Part shown: positions 33,701 through 45,000 of the stretch, piece after piece | How positions within the stretch are numbered: position 1 is the stretch's first letter | Layout: each line of letters opens with the position of its first letter | Assembly: GCF_000006405.1 (NCBI RefSeq) | Contig: NW_003215582.1 | Span: forward strand, 85,475-149,474 | Length of the DNA stretch: 64,000 bases | Origin: Perkinsus marinus ATCC 50983 | Lineage: Eukaryota > Perkinsozoa > Perkinsida > Perkinsidae | Reading direction: 5' to 3' | Position numbers and translations under genes: made by a program | Notes under the pieces: model-generated | Database searches by the model: none | The model's input: only the letters and a program-made list of their open reading frames with translations | What the model was told of the DNA's origin: nothing

Positions 33701-36700
33701 GAACACCCACATGTTCGTCGTTCCCTCAGGGAGCATCCCTGACGTTTTAGTCATCTCTGCCTTGCTGGAGTCAGCGATCACCACATTGCTACTATCGTTG
33801 ACAGCTCCTCGAAGTTCCTCGAAACGCGCCGCTTGCCCTCTGTAGAGAAAACGTGGAAGATCAATCGACTATACTGCTGTCAGTCAACCTTATGGGAAAC
33901 ATATTAGCGTTGAAACGGGATAATTATTCGATCTTCATACCACTCCAATGTCAAATCAAACGAAGTGAAACTTCTGGGAACAAACATGGGCAGCATGATG
34001 GGGCTATTCCTAGTGAATACCCCTTCCCTGTTGCTCACCTCTCCACTAGAGCCTCCAGCTCCCCACAGCGGGCCCTCAGTTCAGCAATGACGACTTCATA
34101 GCCACCCGTTAGCAGAGCACTAGAGACGACAGTGTCACCATCACAGTGCATCAGCTCAACGCCCACCTCCGGGAGATTTGCTCCGCCAACAGCCTTGAGG
34201 ACTCCAACAACTCTTGTCGCATCGAAGTCAGCTCATCTTGCATGCTACTCACTTCTCCTCGTATACGCTCATCAGAGCCTCTACGTAGAAGACCGTTACG
34301 TTGACGGAGGTCGACAATCCGCTCACTTCTGCAACTCTTCGCAGCGAGCTCTCAACGAGGCGATAACCTCTTCGTAGCCACTTATTTGCTGAGTCCTGAG
34401 CAACCGAATTCCGCTCAATACCTCATCCTACTTCCGGAGGTCCGAATAATACTCACAGTAGGCTATTGTCAGTAGGTCACAGTGAATGGTTGTCACAACG
34501 ACAGATTAATAGATGAATATCAGCGACGAGCCCTTACAAGTTTTGTCTGCTCTCGTGCTCCGAACGATGCAAACTGCTGGAGACTTTCTCGAGCTGAGCG
34601 GTCAGGGATCTGCCGAAGGTGATCTCGGGGGAGCACTCGAGAGTAGCTACATATTATCAGAGCGTAAGTCCTGTACTTCGCCCTTCAGCCTGTCGCATTC
34701 CTCTCGTAGTACTCCCACCACTGAGTCCCGTTCACGGACAGCAGCAGCGTTACTGAGTAATAAAAGCCCTAGTTCGACTTCAAAGCCGACAGATAGTATC
34801 CCCACGCTGCTGCCTCTAGCCGGGTGGTTTCCATTTCCAATAGTCGGCCTTCTCTCGATGCAATGATGCCCCTCAACGCCTTGGAGTCGTGTTCAGTCAA
34901 GTACCTGGGCGACTTCTATCCAGTAGGAGGAGGACGCACCATCTGCCCGCCATACGCCAGTTCCTCCTTGTGGAGCTCCTCAGTAGTCTTCAGACGTTCG
35001 ATCACAGCGAACACTTCATCGCGGAGTTTCTTGTTATCCTCCTCGACGAGAGCCAACTTATATACACTCCTGAGCACTCACCCAGTAAATGTTCGACAAT
35101 CATGTCCACTTTCAAATGGAGCGAATTCGAACAGCGATCAACAGGAACGCTAGATCAAACGAATAATGCATGGTGCACTAGATAGATAATGAGGACCTGT
35201 GATGACGCCTTACTCCTCCTTCTCTCGTTGCAGCTGCCCTGCCTTCTCATCTGCCTGCGCTAGGTTCCCTAGGAGCTCCACTCGAGATGCTTCAGCACGA
35301 CGAGCCCTGAGACTTAGCGCTTCTACTCATGCCCCTCCCAATACATGCAACCACCTCTCCTTATAGTCCTCGCCACTCATGTGGGCCCGTTCAGAAGCAG
35401 TCTCGAGGGAGTGGATTCTACCCAGGAGCTCTTTCTCTACGAAACTCGCTGCAGCGACAACCTGCATCAGATAGATTAGGAAGGCTGAGTGCAGAACCCA
35501 GACCTGTTGGCTGATGAAATCATCGAAGCTCTTGGAGGGCTCCGGCAGCCTCAGCTTGCAGCCAGCAATGTCCGTCTGGCACCAATTGGTCCTTCTATCT
35601 AGCAACTCTCGCTGCACCAAGGGCAGTCGACAAGACAAGGCCTGTTGTTCTTGTGCCTCGAGAGCGGCCCTTTCAGCGACTGCTAGGGCCTCAGTCAACT
35701 CGACGATCTCCGCCTTCATCCTATGGTGAGCCTCTTCGAGCTGAGCGTGATGGTCCTCAACTGTTGGTGGGCACTACCCCCACCTCCATAGTGATATCTC
35801 GACTAGCCCACGATAAACTCGTCATTGGTATTCCCTCCGTCCTTGCTAGAGCCAGGGCCCCCTTAGACGACAAGTCAGCATCCGCTGAGGCCTCCTCCGC
35901 AGTATGCAAGCGTGAGAGCTCCTAGAGTATGCAAGCAGAGGGCCAAGACAGAGTGTCACTGATGCCCACTACCTCCACAAGAGAGTTCTTCTCACTACGA
36001 AGGGCTATGACCTCAGCAGTGACCACGTCAAGGTCGTGGGACTTCTCATCCGCTAACCTCAGCGCGGCCTGACCGATCCGCATGCCCCTTTGCTACTCCC
36101 CTGCCCCCCTCCCCTCACCCTCAGCCGCTGGCCCTCATCCTCCCTCAAGGCCTCTGATTCCTGCCAAAGCTGGGTGAGCTCGGCAACTCGCTGGACAAGC
36201 CCGTCCACTCGGAGGCGATACTGGTTGTTTTCCTCAACTATATTGGAGCCCTGACACCACCACCTGCCCGAAGGAGCAACTGATCATCCCAACACCTCCT
36301 CTCGTAGCCGTCGGACCGTGCCCTCCAACTGACTTGCCTTGTCCGCAGCTGCTACTAAGCTCCTGTTGTGTTCATCTACCTGTATGAGCATGTTGTCCCT
36401 TGTGCCGGGACGCAGCGACTTACCTCACGCCTCAACAACTGGATCTCAGCCTCTAGTTCAGTCCTGACCAGCTCGTGCTCTCGGCGAATACCCTCGATGG
36501 TCTTCTGGAAGCTACAGGACTGTTTCGATAGCTGAGGAGGAAAAGCCTCATAGCTTGACGACGAAGTAATGGCAGAGAGTAGAAACTAGCGTACCGTTCG
36601 TGAAAGCTCTCACCTGGCTCTCGAGGTCCATCACGCGCCCTCTACTGGTGCTCAGATCTACTTTGAGGGCCTCGGCTTGGTCTACGGCGGAGCGATGCGC

Positions 36701-38335
36701 TTTTTTGGCCTCCTCTAGGGCTGACTCGGCCTTGGCAGTCTGATACTCTGACCGTCGGGAAGGTGAGGAAGCATTGACCTACCTGTCCCCTCGCCTTCTC
36801 GAGCTCCTCTATGAGCTTGGTCTCCTCAGCTGCTCGAGCCCCTGTGTCCATGGCCATCTGAAAGCACTCTTTATGGGAGGGCACGGCTTGGACCACCGAC
36901 TTGCTGCTGCATGGCTTCCAACGAACGCCGCCACTTGGTGACTTCCTCCCTCAGCTTGTCACTGGCACGTCTCTGTGCCCCTGCCTCAACCGCCTGACAT
37001 AACTAACTCCCACTGAGGGACCAGAAACCCTGGCCGATACCAGACGGTCCCTGTCAGCCTCTATCTCGGTCTTGATCCCCTCCAGCTCGTCCAACTTGGC
37101 CGCCAACTCCTTGCGGGCCTGTCGGCTCTCGGCCAACTCCTGTCTTGTGACTGCAGTTGGAAGCCTACCGAATCTCCAGCAGGACTCAGGCAGTGCTCAC
37201 CTTCATCCTTGTCCCTCCCACCAGAGAGCACACCGAACTGTGCTACTTCGCTGAGTCGGTCGCTAAGGACGCTGGCCCTCCTACGGTGCCTCTCACACTG
37301 CTCCGTTATCTCATCAATTTCATCACTGAGCTTCTCTTCAACAGCTCGCAGCCTTCCAACTCTGCCAGCCTCCTCTCCCCGGTCCAGACCATATTTGGTT
37401 TCCCAGGCGACTATAAGAGCCTCCAGCTCCTGATCGGCATCCAACGGCCGTCTCCCGACCAGAGCCAGTGCTCTTCTGAGATCTCTCTCGAGCCCTTCGG
37501 GGTGTGACACGATGGTGGGCAAGCAGAGGAGCAAGCATGTGTGAGTTATGGAAGGTATGGTACGGATCAAGGAAGGGAATATAAACGAGCCGAGAGATTG
37601 ACACGATGAGTTGATGACCGTAGCCGAACCGCCGTGGAATGTGATGACGCTACAGAGGTCGCTGTACGGCGACGAGATCAAGCTCCGTCCCAGAGACATG
37701 CAAGTGAGGACGTCCTCGGGGCTCTCACAGATGGTCTTCTCCACGAGCTGGCCCGCGGTGGTTCCGTCTCGAGCCGTCTCGTATACTTCCACGGAGACCT
37801 GCTTTGACCTGCTCTGTTCGAGGGCCTGAGCCCCAAGTTGGTCCAATAGTCTCCTTCCCAGCGTGGTAGAGCCGATGACAAGGAGTAGGGCCCCTCGTCT
37901 AGCCCCAGCTGCTGCTGTGACCAGGTCTGCGAATGTCCGCTCATAGAGGTCTCCAGGAGAGGACGTCTCGGGATCCTCGATAACTGCATGGAAGGGGTAA
38001 CTGCCACAGACGTGGTACGGCAAACGACAACAGCGAGACAAGCCGCCGAGCGGAGCTCATTCATACCCCGAGACGCGAGTCTATTGAGAGAGCCGACTGT
38101 GCCTCATGTACCTCAGGCCTCTATAATGGATCTTATCTCCATCGACTCGTATGCCCTCACACTCCTTTGGTACGGCAGCTACCACACGCGGCAGAGCTCC
38201 ACCTGCTGCTGTTGATGATGAGACCGTGAACGAGGAGGTGGAGACCGATAACTCAAATGACATTATACATGAGGACCATGTGTGGCAACTACTACTCATG
38301 CTACTCCCCCTATGACAACAACAACAAGAACACAT
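30745..38335 (-). CDS. Long coiled-coil protein with a degenerate kinesin-like N-terminus
   Basis: Minus-strand exons run from a Met at 38335 (or 38263, MSFELSVS) to a stop at 30745. The N-terminal part (PRVVAAVPKECEGIRVDGDK, about 38190-38120; then HAVIEDPETSSPGDLYERTF, about 37990-37930; then VSVEVYETARDG and PEDVLTCMSLG) follows the order of a kinesin motor: RVRP strand, F-D-x-V-F...Q-x-x-V-Y, the YNE-like strand, and the helix after it. The P-loop GQTGSGKT is replaced by VIGSTTLGRR, so ATP binding is doubtful. Downstream is a very long heptad coiled coil, including one 439-residue frame (33118-31799) and internal duplications (GYEVVIAELRARCGELE and GYEEVIASLRARCEELQ, near 34090 and 34370). 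Many short introns plus one long repeat-bearing intron (31631-31841) are needed. It is probably a cytoskeletal or scaffold protein. Coiled coil is certain, kinesin ancestry is tentative, and it could be two genes. Confidence 0.5.
31685..31841 (-). repeat. Introner-like element, copy 1 (in the kinesin-like gene)
   Basis: This lies within a 211-nt intron (31631-31841) whose phase (2) fits the flanking exons. From the donor GT to an AG at 31685 it is collinear with the first intron of the RAD6-type E2 gene (41158-41326): GAGCTCAGGA, an ACTtACTAcAG block, CAGAAACCAATAAG, TTTCC then AAAATT, then GGAATTT...TTGT, and a final CACATCAG/CACGTGTAG. Both copies run in the same sense as their host genes. 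Confidence 0.65.
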
Positions 38336-38390
38336 AGTGACTAGTCTGGTGGTATTAAACCGGCTACATGCAACTGCAAAGGAGGTGTTA

Positions 38391-39095
38391 TCACCACTTC
38401 ATATCGACGGCTACTGGGCCCATCGTCTTGACGTCATTCACGCCATCGAAGACCTTCACACTCCGCTTGTCCTCGTCCAATATCTGCGCCCAATCACCGT
38501 CAACAACAGCAACTCAGATGGCGTGTCGTCCCACAAGAAGGCAAGGTATGCCCGATTTATGGTCGTCATTGATGATGCCCAGATTCTCCTTCTCGATCCC
38601 CGCACACACACCAAATTCCTTCTTAAGAGCATCTCTGGTCTCAACGTCACTGTATGGCACTCTGAGCCAGCCCCCATGGTCCTCCTTGTGGTACTCCACC
38701 TGCGCACTATAAAGAAGATACCAGCATAGTGTTGGCCACCTACCTGTTCCTCCTCGGAGTTGTCACTAGATATGAATATGATCTCCAACTTGTCCTCGCC
38801 CTCCTCTTCCTTCACTTCCTAACACAATGCCCTTTGGAGCTGGCGAACTACAAGGGCCACAAACCTCGTAGAACTCCTTTAGTACAGGAGTGAACTTCCG
38901 ACAAGGAGGGCACCAGTGAGCCGAGAAGTACCTGAACCTCAGACCGCTGAGAATCCCACAACAACAACGCACGGTGTACAAGGCAATCTTCTCGTTCCCA
39001 GCGAGCACATCGTCAGCCTTCACTTCGGTGCCGTCTTGGGTGAGTAGAGTGTTTCCGATGAGGGCAGACATCAACGGCGATGAAACAACAAGCAC
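38391..39095 (-). CDS. Tryparedoxin/nucleoredoxin-like thioredoxin
   Basis: Five exons spliced by 40-50-nt introns. The likely start is the Met at 39071 ([14 protein letters not shown]), with an in-frame Met at 39095. Order: a short N-terminal strand region, then [20 protein letters not shown] (about 38930-38870) with the CPPC redox pair, then [23 protein letters not shown], the KKEFGV helix, KSGIPCLL with the cis-Pro, and a short tail ending at 38391. This is the complete order of the tryparedoxin/nucleoredoxin family, about 160-170 residues. Such proteins reduce disulphides, typically of peroxiredoxins, in the cytosol. No signal peptide is seen. It sits on the same strand just upstream of the kinesin-like gene, with a gap of about 55 bases to that gene's first Met. 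Confidence 0.85.
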
Positions 39096-39099
39096 GAGG

Positions 39100-39903
39100 A
39101 GGAAACTCTACGTTGGTGGTTATCAATTATTGCAGGACGATCTATACCATTCGAGTCTAACGTCAACGACCATGGCTCGAGTGCATGATCAGTCGTATGA
39201 TTCGACTCATCCTGCGCTCCGGCCAAGATCGATACACTGTGACACAGTAGATAGTCGAAAATGCCCCAAAACTTCCCGTGGATGGCATCGTCGAATTGAT
39301 AGAGAGATAGCACGTATCGGGAACGACGCTTCCTGAATACTCTCAAACTCGACTCGTTGCTCATAAGCAGACACCAACGTATGGATGCCAGTAACACACC
39401 GATGGTCATGGATATAGCACCTTCAAGGTTCATCATCTTTACATCGGTAGTGACTGCTCCCATTCCCTCTCGAATAGGCTGACCCCAGAGCAAGCTGATC
39501 GGCAATCCACTATGAACCAAAACACGAACCATTGTTCCTACAAAGTATGCACCCTAGAGAAAATTCACCTCAGCCATAGCAGGCTACCTGCCAGTGCCTG
39601 GAAAACGGTCGAGTCTCATCTTGATCAACAACCAACACCTCTCTCTCCATTGAACCTCACCGAGAGCCAGACGAAGTCGGACTACAGGGAGTTTGAAGAG
39701 CATCATCACATTTATATGACTGCGGGGCATCCCTCGTGTGTTGCGATCCACTTATCATCAACGCCTTCGATCCGATAACTCTCAACCAGGTATTGACAAA
39801 ACACAGAAATAGAAGAAATCGAGAGAAACACCATCAAAGACAAAACCAACTGCGAGTTGCAACGCCTATGGCCAAAGACTACCACCAACTGCGAGATCAG
39901 CAC
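39100..39903 (-). CDS. Possible multi-pass membrane protein, unrecognised
   Basis: Exons on the minus strand can be joined from a Met at 39903: a strongly hydrophobic start ([20 protein letters not shown]), then [18 protein letters not shown], short exons, and a longer frame with two more hydrophobic stretches ([20 protein letters not shown] and [20 protein letters not shown], about 39550-39370). Introns are 30-65 nt. I recognise no family. The open frame runs to 39071, overlapping the first codons of the thioredoxin-like gene, so the true end is likely earlier and unknown. Start, end and exon number are weak; the hydrophobic pattern is the main support. Confidence 0.35.
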
Positions 39904-40284
39904 GGAGCCTCCGATCGACTTGTGCTGTTATCCACAAGACACTATCGCGCGAAAATATAAGCGAATTTCCTTAAAACTAGTTCATGTAGATGAATATGTA
40001 CAGTTTTTCGGGTGAATTTTGGTACGACGGAGTGTCACCGGGCTAGACGTATCTTGCAGGAACAGGAAAATGCTGAAGTGATCATGGGAAAGAGCAACCT
40101 GTATTGTGTAGGCCTCATCGATGGAAGGTGGCTCCGTTGACAGATTTTGAAATATTCGCGGTTTTATCAGAAGACCTTCACTGAAAATCAGCTCTGAGGG
40201 TCGATATATACCTGAGCCGGGGTTCGAACCTGGGTCGTCTTCATCAAATAAATTCCATCTTGTCGCTTTCGAGGCGATTTGTGG
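39904..40284. other. Intergenic stretch with a tRNA-like segment
   Basis: Contains, on the minus strand about 40290-40205, a sequence ending CCAGGTTCGAACCCCGG, like a tRNA T-arm, preceded by a GATGGCTCCGTTGACCAC stretch that resembles a D-arm of a Ser/Leu-type tRNA. The T-stem has one mismatch and I could not close an acceptor stem, so this is a relic at best. Nothing else is seen. Confidence 0.35.
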
Positions 40285-40645
40285 TCAACGGAGCCATCCC
40301 TTCCCGATGAGGCCAACGAAAAAACTGGTCCAAATGCGACTAAAGAAGTAACCCACTAGGCGTTCCAAATGAACAACTGGTGAATATGGATGCTTTTCGG
40401 AATCCCGCACGATCGTTAGCTGGGATGCTGACTCAGCATCTGAGCTCAGCTCTGCATTGCTGAGCACTCACAGGCGACGAGAGGCCATGAACATCCATAA
40501 ACAAAGGCATGAACAATTCACTGGCAATGAACACTGCTGCTTCACCAGAGGCCAACGAAAAACTATCAGCAACCACATCAAGTGAACTTGGAAGCAAAAA
40601 TACAGCTATTGTGACATTTATAGTATAACCATTAGTCGTCATCAA
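40285..40645 (-). CDS. Doubtful small protein
   Basis: Two pieces (about 40645-40488 and 40447-40285) join in phase through a 40-nt GT-AG intron to give about 105 residues with a hydrophobic first half and a C-terminal LERLVGYFFSRIWTSFFVGL. The first Met overlaps the stop of the E2 gene by 14 bases on the same strand, which is unusual here. No family is recognised. It may be a chance frame. Confidence 0.25.
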
Positions 40646-41477
40646 TATCGCTCATATCCTTAGTCAGCTCATCTGCGACCGCCCAGGAATCCTCGACACA
40701 CTGCACTACCTTGAGATTATACCTGAGCACTACTAAGGTGGAAAAACCGTCGTTTCCAGTAGTGGTTTTCTCATAGTACTACTCTCGCCGATTCTCGCTC
40801 CACAGTCGGGCCGCCTCGCTGTTCGCTGGACTGTTGGGGTTAGGATCACACAGCAATGACTGAACCGACGTTAGGATGGCTGCTATGTCGTATATAGGAG
40901 ACCACTGAGGAGGAAGACAGTAGCCTGCATGTACCGCAGCCGGAAGATTATCACCTGGTTCTGCAGGATGTCTAGACATATCTCGCCGTTGGTGTAGATG
41001 TTGGGATGAAACATTGGATTCAGGAACCGTACCCGAGGCGGTTTGGTCGGGAACTCCTCACTGAATGTGACTTCCAGTTGGAAGGTACCTTCAAACGTCA
41101 CCGAATGGCTCAAACTACTGTGCCCTATGCAGTGTGAGAAAATGTGCACATGGTCAACTACACGTGTCGGTGACAATACGGAAATTCTGAGAAAATTTTC
41201 GGAAATTCTTATTGGTTTCTGAACACTCCAACTGTAAATCGTACTATAGTTAGTGAGAAAATTCCTGAGCTCGGTTGAGGAGGAAAGGGAACATATATTC
41301 CTCCAACACTGGTCCTTCCCTCCTACCTCCTTCCCAAGGGGTATCTTCCGGCCCGAACATGACTGCAGTCCACCTCATGATATCATCCGTAGTCGGTGCT
41401 GCACTCACCCCACTAGGAGGGTCCTGTTGGAGCTTCTTCAGGTCCCGTATTAGTCGTCGACGAGCGACGGTTGACAT
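40632..41477 (-). CDS. RAD6/UBE2A-type ubiquitin-conjugating enzyme E2
   Basis: Four exons. The N-terminus [20 protein letters not shown] is diagnostic of the RAD6/UBC2 branch. The UBC fold follows: [35 protein letters not shown], then [20 protein letters not shown] with the HPN motif and the active-site Cys, then [20 protein letters not shown] and the helix [19 protein letters not shown], and a short acidic end (DIDDD). Intron 1 (41089-41326, 238 nt) is far longer than the others and carries the introner-like element. Intron 2 (about 50 nt) falls right after the catalytic loop. The protein transfers ubiquitin from E1 to substrates with RING E3s, classically PCNA and histone H2B in the nucleus. 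The length, about 160 residues, is normal. Confidence 0.9.
41158..41326 (-). repeat. Introner-like element, copy 2 (in the E2 gene)
   Basis: This is the bulk of E2 intron 1. It starts at the donor GT (41326) and ends at an AG (41158), although the splice acceptor actually used lies at 41089. It matches 31685-31841 in block order and orientation, with the shared CAGAAACCAATAAG core at about 41208-41221. Ordinary introns nearby are 25-60 nt and show no such similarity. Confidence 0.65.
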
Positions 41478-42033
41478 ACTCCCGAACGAACTTGTGTATT
41501 ACTACCAACTCAGGATGCTGGCCAGGGTAAAGACCCATTAAATGTGTCCATGTTGCCAGGAATTATGAAACTAGCTGACTATAGCTCTTGTTGAACAGTA
41601 AGAGTAGCTTACTCCTGTAAAGGGGAGTAGGCTCGACAGGTACCCTCCTCTAAGTAGACAATAGGAAAGAAGCAGTATCGTTCCCAAACGGCGAGAAACG
41701 AGAGTGGTTCGAGTGTACGGTGGCGTAAAATAACACATCGTTAGAAGTTCCTCGTGGCGTTAGCTGTAATGTAAGGCATTACATAGAGTTTCGATTAAAG
41801 GGCATGTACAAGTCCACTAATACCAAAAAAGGATAAAAGGCGAAAAGATGCAATCCTCAACGTTTCGCTCCGCTAGAACAACTAGCGCTCGCCCGAGTCC
41901 TCGTGGAATGTAACCGGGTAGATGTCATATGCTCCAGACGCTCTGTAGTCGCTTACAATGCTTCACGCTCTCGACTGCTGTGCTAGTATTGGCTTTGCTC
42001 ATCGTCAGTTGGCGTGTTGTTTATTCCAGTAGT
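41478..42033. other. Divergent promoter region
   Basis: Lies between the E2 gene (-) and RLP24 (+). It contains TTCGCTCCGCTAG (41864-41876), shared with the region upstream of 24928, and a tract TTTATTCCAG ending at 42030, four bases before the RLP24 ATG. That tract could be a splice acceptor for a leader. No coding signal on either strand. Confidence 0.4.
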
Positions 42034-45000
42034 ATGCGTATCGAGAAATGTTGGTACTGCAGTAGCAACATCTACCCTGGCCATGGGGTAATGTTTGTAC
42101 GGAATGACGGCAAGGTAGTAGTAATAGTAGTAGTAGTAGAAGGGTCATACGAGGCGTTACGGCTTCTGTGTAGATCTTCCGTTTCTGTCGATCGAAGTGT
42201 CATCGTCACTTCAAGCGGAAGCACAACCCTCGTAAGGCAGCCTGGACGAAGGCGTATAGGTGAGGGTGAGCTGTTGGCGCTGTTAGAGCCCTGTGACCTA
42301 GAGTTCGAGTTAGAGGACTTCCCGGGAACACGACGCGCAGGAGGCATAGGGAAGTCGGGACGAAGAAGACGAAAGTTAATCGACTAATGAGCAATGAGCT
42401 TCAGCGCGCAGCACGCATGTGCATAGCGCTCCTGCGTGAAACTACGTCACGTCACGATGGAGCGTGTCTCACTACTATGGGAATAACATAGGGACAGACT
42501 AGAAAAAAATGAGAATACATCGCTCAGCCTCGCCCCCCATAAAAGCGTGTACACTGATCGAGTGATGGTCAAAACCCATAAGCGAAAAATTACGTATCGT
42601 CATCATCACCATTCCAATCATGCGCTCGCAGAGCTTGCAAAGCACGTTCCTTAGCAGCTCTCTGTGGCCTCGGCTGAGGTGGAAAATTGTTGCTCCCATC
42701 TTGAGCAACTCGAGAATCATCGTCGGGCACGGTCTTATCGTGAATCAGGTCCTCAGGGTCATCGGAGACCAATCCGTCCATACGACTATCATCATCGACA
42801 TCGAGGACACCCTCGTCCGGAATATCGTCGTCTTCTCGGAAGAGCTTCAAGTTTTTAATATGGTGTTCCTCCACAACGTTAGTACTTTCATGTACCAGTA
42901 CAGCAATACGTTTACCAATGATACGAGTCACCTTAAAAGGACCACGGAAACGACGACTCCATTTATGCTCGCGACGGCCCAAAGCTAGGACTCTGTCGCC
43001 AATGCTGATGGGACGATCACTGCGGTGCTTGGAGCTCTTGTTCAAAGCAGTCTCGAAGGCACGCTCACGACGGTCTTGCCATATCGAGATAAATCGTTGT
43101 TGAAGCCTGTCTAGACGGAGGGCTCTATTGCGGGCCATAGATGTCAACTCGGTCGGATCATCGGTCTCGATATCATCGAAGTCAGAGTCGAGTTGCTCGA
43201 TACGGAGCCGTGCCTGTAGGGCAGAGCACGGTGTGAAGCCGAACATGAGCTCGTAAGGGCTAACGTTCTCAGCGCCCTCGTAATCCAAGCCGTACGAGTT
43301 GATGCAGTTCTCCAGCATGGCGATAACGACAGGGTCGTCCCATGAACGGCCCGATCCTTCAAGCATTCTAGCTAGCGTGGAGTTTATAACCCTATGGCGA
43401 GTCTCGACCCAACCGAGTGTCCAAGGGGCCCTCGAAGCAGAATATTTTATTTGTAGTCCATGTAAGCGGCAATACTCCGTCATATACTTACTGAGATGAG
43501 CTTGGGCTCGATCGCATCGTAGTCTTACAGGATAGCCGAAGCGGTTGAAGATGACCGATAGACCATCGCATATGTTTTGAGCCTTGAAAGACCCAGCCAG
43601 AGGGAATACAGCCGTGAAGCTTGTGTAGGCGCATGTTGCCGTGAGAAGACTGGCTGTTATAGAGGATGAGTCGGATCCGCTGGACGCCCTTACGGGTCCT
43701 ATCAAATCTATACCAACTTCGAACCAACTCTTGGCATCGACCTTACGAGAACCAGGCGGTGGTAACTGTTGACCGTCAGGGTCGACGAGTTGGCAGGAAT
43801 CACAGCGGCGGATCACTTGTGCAGCGAAACGCTTCATAGCGGGGAACCAACAGAAGCTTGATAGACGTGAAGCGACATTCGGCGATTTACCATGGCTACT
43901 CTCGAGGTGAACTTCTTTCACCAGAGCCTCTCGAAACTCCTTCGGGATGAAAACCTGCAGGACCACTCGCCCCCCTAGATCATGCCGTATACGTCGGAGG
44001 AGTAAACCTGGCGTGCCATTGGACCAAAAATACCCAGGCTTCTTGCATAGGTTTAGAGCCTCGGGGTCGGTAGACGAGACTGTACGGAGTGTAGATAAGT
44101 CTAAGTAGGCCTTAACGTCGTTGGACCAGGCTTGAGGGTGATCTTCAGAGTCGGTATCGCTGCTAGTAGAGTCGTCATCCCCAACGTCTTCGGGGGTGGC
44201 GATTCGCAAATCAACATGCTTAGTCTCCGTGACACTGTCCTTGCTGACCTGACTGCCACATTCACGAGCCAAGTGATCTATAAGAGCCACCGTAGAAGAA
44301 GTTCTTGGCAACCACAAGATTTTCTCAACGTTGGAGATGTAATTGGAGTAGACAGAGTGCCATGCTCCACAGAAGTCAGTGATGGCCGATTGCCATTCAC
44401 GAGTAGTATTAACGTTGTCCGTGACCCCATATACCAGACCGGCCAAGATACCCGAGTTACGATTAGCGAAGAGGATTTGGGCCGCCCTTTCGCGGAAAGT
44501 AGACGACCGTGTCATAGCCAATGAGGAGCCAGGGAAGGAGTTGCTATGAAAGGAGCCACCGTCGAAAACAGCTGGAAGGCACAGTATCTTGTAGCCATCT
44601 CGTTCCAAGACAATGTTTTCTTGTCGGCAGAGCTTGGTCAGATCATCGAAGCTGGATCCGAATTCCGACAGATTCGCTCTTTGGAGAAAGTCGATTGGTA
44701 CTTGTATGACATGTATAGCAACACCAGCCCAATTATCGACATTTGCATCCGTGACTAGAAGGGTCGCGATTGCCCATGGTCGAAACAGATAGAGGCTTGG
44801 GAGTCCTCGGACGTAGAGATGACCTAGAGACCTCAATGGGGTCCTCGCATCGCTGCTGAGTGGGTCGAGACTAGCATCCGTTTGAGAGGCCTTACTGATA
44901 ATCGAATATAACTGGGAGAGAGCTTGCTGACCATCTGGAGGGAGCCATTGTTTGCAATATTGGAAGATACCTGCCCAACGCCGGAGTAGGCTCAGAAGGT

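Noticed and set aside
41929-42387. A 152-codon plus-strand frame running from before the RLP24 start into the LTR
   Set aside because: Only its middle is real (RLP24 exon 1 from the ATG at 42034). The upstream part lacks the family start, and the part after 42114 is an intron and then LTR read in the opposite sense.
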